A DNA stretch of 64,000 nt from Stemphylium vesicarium (lineage: Eukaryota; Ascomycota; Dothideomycetes; Pleosporales; Pleosporaceae): assembly GCA_004380135.1 (NCBI GenBank), contig QXCR01000007.1:310001-374000 (forward strand), written 5' to 3'. A program made the translations under genes and the position numbers. Each line of letters opens with the position of its first letter. The stretch's first letter is position 1. The notes under the pieces are model-generated. The model made no database searches. It was not told the DNA's origin and worked only from the letters and a program-made list of their open reading frames with translations. Positions 24,118 to 35,664 of the stretch are shown here, piece after piece.

Positions 24118-24278
24118 CAGAGCTGCCAACAAGCAAGTAAGTGAGGCTCAGAAGGTCCAACTTGACTTGCTTGATTACCTATTGTGGGCTAGTAGTTACT
24201 TTAATAGGTATAACTCTTACCCCTAGCGGTTAGCGTCCAGTTTCGACGAGCAACTTGACTTGCTTGTTGGCAACTCTG
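24118..24278. mobile_element. hAT-type MITE, 161 bp
   Basis: A short non-autonomous DNA transposon. Its ends are 21-bp terminal inverted repeats (24118-24138 and 24258-24278) that match at 20 of 21 positions and begin CAGAGYTGCCAAC, similar to hAT-superfamily ends. It is flanked by identical 8-bp duplications GTTATTCC at 24110-24117 and 24279-24286; 8 bp is the hAT target-site length. A 16-bp direct repeat (CAACTTGACTTGCTTG) lies at 24158-24173 and 24251-24266, so the subterminal motif CAAGCAAGT occurs three times; such repeats often bind transposase. There is no coding capacity, so mobility would depend on a transposase elsewhere. Confidence 0.88.
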
Positions 24279-24286
24279 GTTATTCC
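24279..24286. repeat. right target-site duplication of the MITE
   Basis: GTTATTCC directly abuts the right inverted repeat. The perfect match to the left copy suggests a fairly recent insertion. Confidence 0.85.
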
Positions 24287-27200
24287 CCCGCCGCGACTAG
24301 CGCAGCGGTACGATATACCAGCCCGCTTAATGACACTAAAGCCTGTGCTACGTACACATACACACATGTACGCTCTCTTGTTCTTTCTACCTGTGAATGA
24401 CATGTTGGCTGTCTGTGCATATAGATAAAGAGTTCGTTCTTGTATTTTTTCGAGACTTTTCTAGTTACAAGCGTGGGAGTTGTGCTAGTGTCGCAGTAAA
24501 AGAATCTTGTTGCGTTTATGCGTACATGTCGCTGTGCTGGGGGAGATTGCTGGTTTTGTGGAAGATAGGTGGTTTTGATGGTGATGACGGGGTATGGATG
24601 AGATGTTGAGGGGGCTGGATACGTGGATATGTGCGATATGTTAGATAGGTGAGGAACGAGTTTGAATGGGGGAGAATGTGAAACTTTCACGGTGGATAGG
24701 GGGGAAGAGGGGTGTGATTGGGGTATATGTGAACAGCGACTGGCCTTTTTAGCAAAAAAGGGGAGATGTAGTGATTATTGGAAACTGCAAGTTTTGCTGC
24801 TCGACTAATTTTGGGTGTACACGCATTTAGTTTTGTAGGTCAAGGAGTATTACTTTGTATTATTCAGAAATATGTTTCTATTCCCTCTCCTCTCTCTCTT
24901 TATATTGTGTATAACATGCAAGGGTGTGGAGATAGTCAAGCTAACAGGAATCTCTTCAGGTAGCATGCCCTATCAGATATCTTCCCGTTCTTTCGCTCTA
25001 CCCTATGGCGATGGTATGGTTAGTCTTGGTAGAAAATATACCTACTGCTACCCCAGATATTCCCATTCGGTACCAAGACACCAACGGGCAACGGACAAGC
25101 AAAGTAACCAAGTGCGCACGCGACCTGCTCCAAAGTCCGTAGCCGCCCAACATCCAAGTGCCACGCCCACTCCCACAAAGTCATGATGCGCTTCATACAG
25201 GCATATTCTCGCAGTGGCGCACTTCATCGCCCTTTATCATGACGTCCGACAAGCACATGTCGTCCGACCTTTTTTTGTTACTATGCTCGCAATTCAGGCA
25301 GAATGCGAGATTCAGCCAAGCCCCGGAACCATGATCGACATATTAAACAAGGGTCTGTCTGGTATAGCTGTTCGAGAAGGGGTATATACCAAGCCCGCTT
25401 TGCTTCCAGGCGATCACTCTCGTACACGCACACATCCACACAGAAAGCGCCTCTGTCTGTCTTTTCTGTGGGGAGGCGAAAAATTCCGTGATTTGTGCGC
25501 TTTCAGACTTTCGAGACGAGGAAGATGCTGTGGCTGTGCTCTGTTTGTGGCTTTTTACTGGATGTAGAAGGTGAAGTGTTTGTTTGACTTTTTTCAACCG
25601 GAAAAGTCGGTAAAAAACAACAACGTCTGGAATAGTCCACGTGCATGGCGATAGGGATGAGAATTTAGAGGCTCGGTGAGGGAAAAATATTCCTGGGTTA
25701 GACGAAGGAAGACGGTCGTGAATCCTTTCGCGTCTAGATCACCCGCTCTGGGCGTCTAGAAAGGTCTTTTTGCGTTTTGGCATGTGAAGCTTGCCCCCCC
25801 TCCCCCAAAGGAAGTACCACGTAAACCTATTCATGAACCCGACAACGTATCTGCGATAAACCTGGGGGTACGGTGAGCGATTTTTCGGTAATCATTACCC
25901 ATCTTTGTCAACACGCCACAGCTGCTAACGGCGCTCGAAGCCGCCCTCATCACATTGATCGACAAATTGGGGAGCGTTATGGGCTTACCGAGCCTCCACG
26001 GAGCAGTCAGGTGCTTTGCCGGTGTACGACACGATGTCTTGCATGAGATCTCATGCGACGTGAATGGAGTGGTGACCCGATCGTTTTTGCCACACCAGAA
26101 TAGACTTTGAAAGGATGCGCAAATGAATTGGTAGGATTCCCGTTCGCCAGTCCTATTTGGTTTTGACGAATGTTGGTGTTGGTGCAGCCATGGAGCGCAG
26201 CAAGGCAGCTGTAAGCGACCGTGCCGTGCGCGGCACCCACACCTCCGAATGTTATACGCTCAACGCGGCATCGGTTAGTCGACTTTCGGTACATTGCCTG
26301 CGCCAAACCGCACAAAGCAATAATTGTCAACGTGGCTTGAAATGCCGTCTCTCTCCCTTGCACAAATCCCTTGCACAGGCATAGCTGCGTCGCCCGGCTG
26401 CGCGCGGGGTATCTTAGTGCGCGGCGTGGAAGGGTAAAAAGCAAACTAAGTTTCCAAGCGTCCGTGGAATCAGACGGTGACATGATGTTAAAGCGGCGTT
26501 GCAGCGGTATTGCAGCAGTGTAGGAGTATTGAATTGTGCTGTTGTTGAGATGACTCGGTCGACTGCTGCCACGTGCGGTACGATGAGAATGTATCTTATA
26601 TTGCCCTGGTGCAAGCCGGGTGTTGCGATACTAATACAATAGGATTGATCGAAACACCCCTGCGTTTGAGCGCGGCGTCGAGGAAACCTCTTGGCAGCAG
26701 ACAATCTCAATGTGTGGCCGTAAGTGATACTCCTCATCAGGCATTGATTGCGAACGCGTCCCGTAGATCTTTTCATGGAGGATCTATGCTGTTCGAGTCT
26801 AGCGAATGTGCACTCCGTGAAATATAGCGGAGTTTAGAGATAACATGTCACTAGCCAGCGGATGCGGCGACATCCCACTTTGAACGCTAAAGTAGAAGCC
26901 CTCAGTCGCGGACACCATCTCTTCTCGGTAAGGGATGCCGTGGATGGCGACATGCACGGAGATGAGCACGTTCAGGATTACAGTGTACCTGCAGACAGTC
27001 TACCGTCGACTCCTGCGATATCACTGGTCTCAACGACTGGATGACTACTGGGTTCGGTTGTGATCCGAACGGACAATATACCAATTTCATCTAGGTCGAT
27101 AGTAGGGCCCGTGTCGATCCAAGCTTGCTGAAAGTTGACATTGCATATACCCGACCGACGGTTGAAGCGCTGGATAACTGCAAGAAGTCATGCCAGATTG

Positions 27201-28353
27201 ACATTTCGTGAGAACCGAGAGTCGGTCCGATATGAGCGGGGACCGTTGGCGGATTTGTGATCCTGAGGGGTGAAGTAGCAAGGGTACTTGTCATGATATT
27301 CGCACCGAGGTACATGACTGTCTAAGCCCAATGTGATCTTGGATCTTCACGGGCGGACCAGGTTCATGGATTGGAGCTTTGTTATCTGACAGGGTTTAGC
27401 GGAACGGGCGTGATGTTTGGATTGACACCCCGTTAAACAGTCTAGCGACAATCCCTGGGTATGTTGAATGGAGGATTCGGGCTGCAGTTCTAGTCGAAAG
27501 CATGCGCATCCGTGACGCACTTGTGCATATACTTGGGAATACGTTCCTTGAGCCATATGTGGCTGCACGGTTATGTGCTGGTTCTCAAGCAGAGGATTAC
27601 TTGTTCGTATATTCGTTCATGCTGGTTTTGCTCCTCAACAATGCATGACGTCCAAAGCGGGGTGGGCCAGCTCAATCTTCATCCTCGGGAGTCGGGCTTC
27701 ATGGGTTCCGTTATGCCACCGATGACAGCCAACGTATCAAGATTACTGATGGATGCTCAAAGAGATGTAGATCTTAGTCGAGACAGCGGGTATGGCTGTA
27801 GGCCGGCGCTCGTAGTGCCGGCTCGCACAGGCACCAAAAGTAGCAATCCAGGTAGGTCGGGGAAGAAGGCGGTCAACCATCGACGACCGAAGCAAGCGAG
27901 AAGGAACAGTAGCTCATGGTAGGAGTGTGATTCGATGATTGCAGAAGAAGGCTCGGAAAGGCTAAAGCGTGCTTCTGCACGTCATACCTCGTACAGGGCT
28001 GCTCACCTTCTAGCGTTTCCATAAATTGATTGCTATACCTCTTCATCAACGATGCAGGATCTGCAGTAAGGGTGCTGTATTGCCTTTATGCTGATGAAAG
28101 GATGATAAGGAGGTAAAAAGCCTTGATTGAGTATGACACATAGCCGAGACGGGTACACACACGCATATGTATAGTAGGGATGGAAAGGTGCAGTATCGGC
28201 GATAGAGACCTGGATTTTGGAGCGGAGGCTACGACGCTTGAGGCTAGCAGCTTGTACCCCGCCCCCGCTTTCCTCATTGGGCGAGCCTGTCAGAAAATTA
28301 TTGCAGAGAAAGATAGATTGCGACACCGAAGCGCAAAGCGGACATCATCAAAC
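24287..28353. other. gene desert of ~4 kb
   Basis: No frame here shows a domain, coding-like composition or a convincing start. The longest (26007-26483 minus, 158 codons; 27512-27922 plus, 136 codons) look random. A homopurine/pyrimidine run (about 25795-25808) is present. I see no further transposon ends. The right end is the YAR1 upstream region. Confidence 0.45.
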
Positions 28354-29033
28354 ATGGCAGGCCTAGACGAAGACTCTATAGACGAGGTCTTGTACCTGGC
28401 TCGTGCAAATGAAGCAGCCGAACTCGACTCGTTCCTATCCGAATTGGCCGCACAGACGAAGCGTTCCAAAACCGACTTGCTGACTGCGGCCATCGACCCA
28501 TATTCCAAGAACAGCGCACTACACTATGCTGCTGCAAATGGCCACAATGGTATTGTACCAGTGTGTTCATTCCGTATCGTGTAGGTCTGACTCATGATGT
28601 AGATATCATCAAGTTGCTCTTCTCGACAAGCACAGAGAAGCCTGCCCCAGCATTCCTCGACGCGACTAATGAAGCGGGCAACACCCCTCTCCACTGGGCA
28701 GCGCTAAACGGCCACCTCGAGAGCGTAAAACTCCTTATACAAGCCGGTGCGGACGTCACCATCGTCAACCGAGTAGGACACGACGCCGTCTATGAGGCAG
28801 AGATCAACGACAAGAACGAAGTGGTTGACTGGCTGCTTGGAGCCGTCGAAGAATTGGAGAAGGGTATCGGACAGACTGGCGAAGCGAGTGGCGAGAACAT
28901 GGACGAGGAGATGGACAGTGCAGAAAGCGACACCGCACCCGCCCAAGGAACGGCGGCTGACTCATCGGTAGAGAATGTCAGTAAGCAGATGGAAGGCTTG
29001 AACACCCAGGGAGGCACTTCGAGCGATAGCTGA
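28354..29033 (+). CDS. YAR1: ankyrin-repeat ribosome-assembly chaperone, Yar1-like
   Basis: In yeast Yar1 is a small ankyrin protein that protects newly made ribosomal protein uS3 (Rps3) on its way to the nucleus. Two exons, 28354-28549 and 28603-29033, with a 53-nt intron (GTATTG...TGTAG), give 208 residues starting MAGLDEDSIDEVLYLARANE. The ankyrin repeats read NSALHYAAANGHNDIIKLL, then NTPLHWAALNGHLESVKLLI, and are followed by GHDAVYEAEINDKNEVVDWL, which corresponds to the distinctive Yar1 segment after its last repeat. The acidic, low-complexity tail and the overall length (yeast ~200) also fit. The splice restores the HND junction of an ankyrin helix, which supports the intron. Confidence 0.88.
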
Positions 29034-29673
29034 GCCAGCCGCGACCATTAGCTGCGCTCCAGCAGTGGAAGCGGCCTTCTCACAGCAGGGAGCCATACCT
29101 ACCTCAGATCACGTCGGTGATAAACCAATGGCCACAGTGCGCAGTCGCAATCAAGACGACCGCGTTTGCTCCACACATGATACTAGGCAATGGCGCCAGG
29201 GAACCAGACAGACGAGGGCATTGGAGGCATTCTAGTTGGGACACATGGCAGATGAAGTGTCGTTATTTCTATGCGACGCACTAGAGGATGCAGAACCGCC
29301 TGTTGGAAACCAACAGGGGTTACCAAGATAGCGCCTTGCTCCTACCAATAGACCCCCAATAAACATCCAGAGGAATAACCAAACAATGAGCTTACTGCTA
29401 CTATTGATCATCGGCTTAGAAATGTGACGCGACGAAGGGCGTGCCCAAGCTGTACATGGGCGGTATAAGCCACAGCGCTGAACAAAAGGCTTCAAGATAT
29501 GTGTGAATCCGGATGGGGTCAAGATGTTGCAACTAAGAATCAAAGATGCAAAGACAAGTATCAGACCCTACCTGTAAAGATGAGCGCCAGTTTATCATGG
29601 TACTGCTGATGCCTAGGTCGCATTAGTGGACGTATTGACCTTGTCATCTTCTTCTTTCCTTACCGCCCATGTT
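29034..29673. other. intergenic between convergent genes
   Basis: Shared 3' region of YAR1 (+) and the WW-domain gene (-). A minus-strand frame at 29232-29543 has one hydrophobic segment (LIVWLFLWMFIGGLLVGARR) but no start or splice structure I trust. Confidence 0.45.
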
Positions 29674-30560
29674 TCAATCCGAGCGGAGCCAGGCTTTGCG
29701 CTTCTCTTCCTTCTTCTCCTTGCGCTTCTCGTTGTACTCCTTGAGTTGCTTCTTAGAGAGGGTTTTAGCGCGGCGCTCTGCCTTGAGGCTACGGCCGTCG
29801 TGGCTGTTTGCAGCGGCATCTACGTCAAAGAAGGCGTTCATTTGACGCTTGCTCTTGTTTTCATCGTTGTGGAGCTCTGGGCCTTGGCCAGCTTGTTGGA
29901 ATTTGCCTGTGAAGCGGTTGAATTGGGCAGTGGCCGAGTAGTCCTGTCCAGCTCCGTATGGCATGCGAGCCGCGGCAGCTGCAGCGGCGGCAGCTTCCTC
30001 AGCCTCTTCCTCCTCCTTGGTGGCCTCTCTGGCGTAGTCTGCATTGGGGTCGAAGCTGCCATGAATTGCGGGATTGTAGCCACCCCACTTGCGCCTGGGA
30101 GGAGAGCTGGTTCCAGGGGCACCAGAGCTTGAGGCCATGGCGGGCGCGCTACCACCAGCGTAGGTTCTGTATAGTTCACGTATTAGGCTGGGAAAGACAA
30201 AAGAAGACGATGATAGTTAGCAAACCTGTCGTACGAGCCATAGCTATACATGGTGGAGGCCTCGGGGACGCGGGGATTTTCCCACTGCGAGACGCCCGTC
30301 TTGTGGTTGTAGAAATACCAGGCGCCGGCGTTGTAGTCCCATTTGCTCTCCCAGCCGTCGTCCTCGGCATCTGGGACAGGCTCATCCGGGAGCGGAGGCG
30401 CGCCATCGTCATACGGAAGGGGGGCCTCGGCGACCGATGTGTAGCTGCCTTCCCGGTTGTTCACGACGACGTCTGCGGCCTCTGGCGTGCTGGCACGGCC
30501 GTCGGCGGCGGCCGGTGAAGACTTGCGCGCCTGGTCCTGGCCGGCGTGTTCAGAAGCCAT
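29674..30560 (-). CDS. WW-domain protein (S. pombe C2F3.14c-like)
   Basis: Two exons on the minus strand, 30560-30226 and 30166-29674 (AG/GTTTGC donor, ATACAG acceptor), give 275 residues from MASEHAGQDQ. One WW domain lies at residues 70-97 (KWDYNAGAWYFYNHKTGVSQ, then WENPR), with W74 and W93 as the signature pair; such domains bind Pro-rich ligands. The second half has a NPAIHGSFDPNADY block, an Ala/Glu-rich helix, then MNAFFDVDAAANSHDGRSLK and a basic coiled tail (KQLKEYNEKRKEKKEEKRKA). This arrangement is shared with uncharacterised fungal WW proteins that I associate with pre-mRNA processing, though that role is only inferred. An upstream in-frame start at 30590 is possible but less likely. 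Confidence 0.85.
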
Positions 30561-32787
30561 AGTGGGAGCGAGAGAATCCTTCCTGTACACTTGGAACTGT
30601 TAGAGATGATGCGCTGGGCCAGAGCGCCTGCTGCATGCACGTTGTCGCGATGAGGGTGTCGGCAAGAGGTTTGACGACGGGGGGTGTGGTGGTGGTTGTT
30701 GCGGTCGCGCACGCCGACTCGGGCGCACTTGCAGGCGCAGATTCGAGGCATGGCTTGGCGCACATCTGGGCACGCTACTTGCGTAAGCAGCACTTAGCGT
30801 GCATGTGACCTAGGGCTCTCACTCCCGAGGCTGGGCATTGCCTAGGTACCTCTACCCCAACATCGCCCATGACTCGCAAGCCGCTTCGCTTCGGTCCAGC
30901 TCAACGGCGATCCGCTTGTGCCTGAGCTTCGGTCCTTGCGTGCCAGTGCCCAGTGTGCAGTACCGGTTCCTTCGCCTGATCACTCGGTCCTTTGTCTCAG
31001 AATACGGTGCGAATGTATTGTGGGCGTCATCGCATCGCAGCCGCCCACGACAGCCGTCCTTAGATCGACATTACAGCAGCAGCCTCACCTGCATTCCACG
31101 CACTTCGCGTAGGCATGCTCATTTACGGAGCGGGAATCAGTGACGGCATGCTGTCATGTGTCAAGCCCCCAAAGGATGCGGAAAATAGCCTTATATATCG
31201 ATGCGCTCTCATAACCACACACGCCCAAACTGGCGCATGAGCTCGGGAGCTGCGGCCAGGAAACCGAGCGAGAGGCCTGGAGCCGTTCGGCGCGGGCCAA
31301 AATGGCTTCATGCAAGCAAGGCCAGAGGCGTTAGGGGATCCGGGAGGTGAGAGGATCGAGATGGGCTCAATCGGCCGCTCAACGGCTGCTGTGAGCTCAT
31401 TCCGATCCGCTTCCGGCGCCGCTTTAGCATGCCCACCGACGTCTCTCCTAGCTGACCGAGACAAGTGGCATCAGCGCGGCGGACATGCTTGCGCTGGGAC
31501 AGGCTGGTGTCTGCTGTCTGCCGCCTGCCGTCTGCTGGCGATGCAGGGCCGGCCGCCGGGACACCTGTCGTCTTGTTTGCATTGTCGACGGCGGCCTATT
31601 TGCCCTCTTTTCTCCTGCAGCGAGAGCGTCGTTTACCGTGGCTGCGCTCCTTAGCTGCATCCAGCCCTTGGCCTCAATCTAACTGAAGCTTATTGGACGG
31701 AACCGCTCCAGAACCTAACGCCAGGTCCCAGAGTTTCGCGGCAAAATAGCAAGGACATGTTCGCTGCATTCCGCTCCCACGCTGCATGATCTGCACAGGT
31801 CATTAGCGGATTAGCTGCGGTTGGCCAGTTGCGTGTTGGTACGATCTGGGGCTCACTTTGCCCACGCGCCATTCACGACTGCAGTAACGTGCATCAGTCT
31901 GCATCGCACGCAGCACGCTACCCTGCCCGCAGACGGTGTCGACTCGATATCTGCAGCCAATATTCCGGCTGGCTTGCCCACTACCCTGGTCTGTCCCAGC
32001 ATCTTCGGGTCTCAAACAGCAAAGGCTCCACGACCATGTCCCTGGCGGTCCGTCACTGCACGCCACTGGGATGATAGCTGGCCTACTTTGAAGCCGCGGT
32101 TGCTCCCCTTCGGAGCCTGTTCTTACAAGGGCGTCCTGGTAAGCTCTTGACTGGCCGAGCACGGGTCCCGTTGTCGTCCGCCCACCTCCACCTCTGCTAC
32201 CCGGTATTATCGTATTTATTGCTATTATCCTTTACCTCACAACTAAGCTGTCCAAACTGTGCCCGCCGCGTGCTCGGTGTCGATTGCGCCCAAAAGGTGT
32301 GTCTGCGCCGCATATCATAACCCCTGCATCTGTAAGTTCTTCCCGTGTCGCCCCTACATGCCCTCTTACATGCACTGTTGCTTTGTGCTTCGCTTGCGGT
32401 TCATAAGGAGCCGGAAGAGCGGTGCTCAGTCTCTAGTCTTCAGACGTCAGCCCTGCACGGACCGTTGATTTCTCTGGCATATTTCCAAGACTGCAATAGC
32501 TTGCAGTGAATAGTCCAGTGCAGGCTAGACACGCGCGAGTGCGCTTCTGTTCGCTAGCAACCTTTCCAAGTCCGCCCCATACCTTCATAAACCCAACCTT
32601 GATGATTGCCAGCTGATGCTTTGTTTACATCAGTCTCACCCCTGCAGCAGTGCCCGATTCTCTTGAGAGTTTTAGGCCCTGAAATAGCTCCTGCTGTCAC
32701 ATAAACCTTCATGTGGCCGGCCGACAGGGTGCACCGTGGAACTTCTCCCATTTCAAACGCCGAACTTCAACCCGCATCTCACCTGCT
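30561..32787. other. long divergent promoter region
   Basis: About 2.2 kb between the WW gene (-) and the Zn2Cys6 regulator (+). All frames are short and unrecognisable. Long upstream regions are common for fungal transcription-factor genes. Confidence 0.5.
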
Positions 32788-35664
32788 ATGCTTCTCAACA
32801 TGAGTCGTCCGCCTAGCATACCGTCACACTCAGGCCCTCCACCGTCCTACAGTCCGTACTCAGCACATCATGCTTCAGCCTCTCGACCAGAAATTATTGC
32901 GCCTGGCCACCACATTCGTCCCGCAGATCCCAGTGGGAACCAAGCCAGTGCGCAACAGCTACCAAGTCTCCGCACACTTTTAGAACCAGAATTACTCGAC
33001 AAGAAGTCTTCCGATCCACAACTGGGTGCAGTTGGTCCTCAGCCCTCGTATACGCATTGCGGCCGCTACGGATCATCAAGTCCGACATTGAAAAGGCGGC
33101 ATGAATACGACAGTTACTTCCATGGTTACCCAGAGCATAATGCTATGGCTTCTCAAACACTCTACCACCATCGTCAACCTCTGACAGCCACAAATGCTAC
33201 TCCATCCACCGCGTCCTCGACGCCGAGCTCCGGATTCGGCGTGAGCCGACAAGAGCTTCACCGCCGCGAAAGTTTTGCCCACCCTTCACAGCATGATCTG
33301 GCTGGTGGGTTGCACCGGCAGCCGTCATTTCCATCTGATTCACCGGGTGCCATCATGACGCAGTCAGGCCAGCAAGAATTAGGGTTTGATCCGAGTAGGC
33401 CTGTTAGGATGAGACGACTAGACGGCACCTCACGAGCTCCACTACGATCTTCGCGATGCGTTGGCCAGCGCGACATACCGGGCGAAGGGCTTTGCTACGT
33501 CTACGAAGATGGCACCTACTGCCGGGCTATTATAGATGGTGAAGCAGTCAACCCTTCGTGGGGTATTACTAAGGCTGGCAAGCCTCGAAAGCGACTTGCG
33601 CAAGCTTGTCTGACTTGTCGAGAGAAGAAGATCAAATGTGAACCTGGGTTCCCAAAATGCCACCAATGCACCAAGTCACAAAGAGTCTGCAGAGGGTAAG
33701 TGTTCTCTCCTCTCGAAACTTGAGGCTTTCTTATTCTGGAACTTGAAGCGCATTGACTTGGTCCCTCAATTATCAACACTTGTATCACTTAGTGACAAAT
33801 ACTGACGATCCATAGTGGAATCAACCAGAGCAATGCGTCCGGCGATACTTCCCCGTCCAATTCCGCTCCGCTATATAAGCACCCATCATCCGAAGTGCTC
33901 AGTCCCGCAGTAGGCTCAGACAAGAACAAGGCTCCAGGAGAGTCGCGAGAACAACCAAAAACCATTGACAGTTGGAACGCCGGAACGCCGCTTAGACCCC
34001 GGAGGTTTCGACCTAATACCACTACGAACACGAGAGACATGTCTGTACAGTCATACGACTCTGATTGGAGTGGTTCCCCAAACGACCAGGGGATGGAGGA
34101 TCCTGGACACGGCTCTTACTCTGACCAGATTGCGCTCCAATGGGAACAAGATCCTTTCGAAACTGATCCCAGGACCACGATGGATCTACTGAATCTCTAT
34201 TTCCTCCATGCTGGCCGCGCTACCTACAGTATGTTCCCACGTGGACCCTTCCTCTCCTGGGTTGAAACGAACCGCGACAAAAATCAAGACCACTTGATGC
34301 TTCTCTACGCCGTCTTGGCCATGGGTTCCGTCTTTTCGAATGATCCAGAGAAGAAGGCACTAGGGAAAAGATTTGTCTCCGTCGCCTCGTACGCCGCTGA
34401 AAAGCGGTTCGGGAGATTCAGTCTGCAGCTATGCCAAACACGATTGATGCTCGCGCTCTATTGCTTCGCCAGGGGCAAGTCGCAAGAAGCATGGGACTAT
34501 TGCGGCACTGGTCTACGAGCTCTCAGTGCACTGAAGCTCAACACTGAAGACGGCGTCAAGGATCTTGCGGATAGTAACGCCAACATGGACTACGGGTTTG
34601 ACCGCCGAACGTTCGAGGAATGCTGCCGCCGTACCTTCTGGTCTGGACTACTGATGGATGTAAGTTATGACATCATCAAGGATCCGACACCCGTTGACTT
34701 GACGCCACAACAGCGATACAACGGCTTCTTCGGGGGAACCCTGTTTGTGCTTAGTCTGGAGGATGCTTTTGTTCGGCTTCCAATTCCGGACAACATGTAC
34801 GAGGCCTCAACACCATGCGACGCACCCTTCTTTGACGAGGAGCTTCTGAGTCAAAGGGCGGCACCGAACCCGGCTATGGGCCATATGGCATACTTGTGTC
34901 TGATCTCGACATTGTGGGGAGAGGTGCTAACCTTCACTGGCCGAACCGCACGGCGACCCGATAGTGGATATGAACGGCATTATGAAACGTTCTATGCAAA
35001 GACTTACGAGAAGCTGGACGCGTGGCGCAACACGCTACCAGACCATCTGCGTTATACCCCACAAAATCTCGACACAAGTATAATTGAAGGTTATGCGGGC
35101 ACCTTCATATCCATACACGCTCTGCATTACGCAGCGGCCATCCGGCTTAACCGCCACATCCGCGTCCACGCATTACCGACAGAGAAGATATGTCGGAACC
35201 TGGAGCAAGCGTTCCGCATGTCACATGAGTTCCTTGGGATAATGCACTCAATAGCCATGGTCAACCGTCAGCAGCGCCTCCCAGCGACCGCTGCATCCGA
35301 GTTCCTGTTCTCGACCCCATTCCCTGGGTATGCGCTCATGCTATCGGTCGATGTTCTCACCTCCTCTGGTCACATCTCAGCCCTGCCCACTCTGATTGAG
35401 ACTCTGAGTACCACGCTCTCTTGTATCGACGAACTAGCAAATTCCTGGGCGTCAGCAAAAACACAGCAGAAAGCAGTGTCACATCGCATCAAGCAACTTA
35501 CCGAGCTTGCCGCGCAAGAACAACAAGGTATCAGGAACGGCAGCCACGGGAACTTCTGGAGAATCGGCAACAGTCTCGAAACCGCATTTGGGAGCGACGA
35601 CGCGTTGTACAAGGCTGAGGACGCGTTGTTGTTTGGCATTGTCGGTCAGCTTACAGGTCAGTAA
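32788..35664 (+). CDS. Zn2Cys6 fungal transcription factor
   Basis: Two exons, 32788-33695 and 33816-35664 (GTAAGT donor, CCATAG acceptor), give 918 residues. The zinc binuclear cluster is at residues 274-301: CLTCREKKIKCEPGFPKC, then HQC and TKSQRVC, with exact C-x2-C-x6-C-x6-C-x2-C-x6-C spacing. The intron falls just after it. A fungal-specific regulatory domain covers about residues 420-650 (e.g. FSLQLCQTRLMLALYCFARG, CCRRTFWSGLLMD). Immediately before the cluster is an unusual conserved-looking block with three Cys (C224, C236, C245: GEGLCYVYEDGTYCRAIIDG, then NPSWGITKAGKPRKR). I recall similar blocks in conserved regulators of filamentous fungi such as the Fow2/Tpc1 type, but that assignment is weak. 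MSRPPSIPSH (32800) is an alternative start. Confidence 0.9.

Noticed and set aside
23772..24144. 122-135 codon frames rich in Phe, Leu and Ser after the checkpoint gene
   Set aside because: These follow from the T/C-rich 3' region; the apparent membrane segments are a composition artefact, and the frames run into the MITE.
25214..25567. 117-codon plus-strand frame in the gene desert
   Set aside because: No plausible start, no homology I recognise, and codon use looks random.
29232..29640. Possible small membrane protein on the minus strand
   Set aside because: A hydrophobic segment exists, but alternative splices give conflicting short frames that end quickly, and the region is the 3' side of the WW gene.
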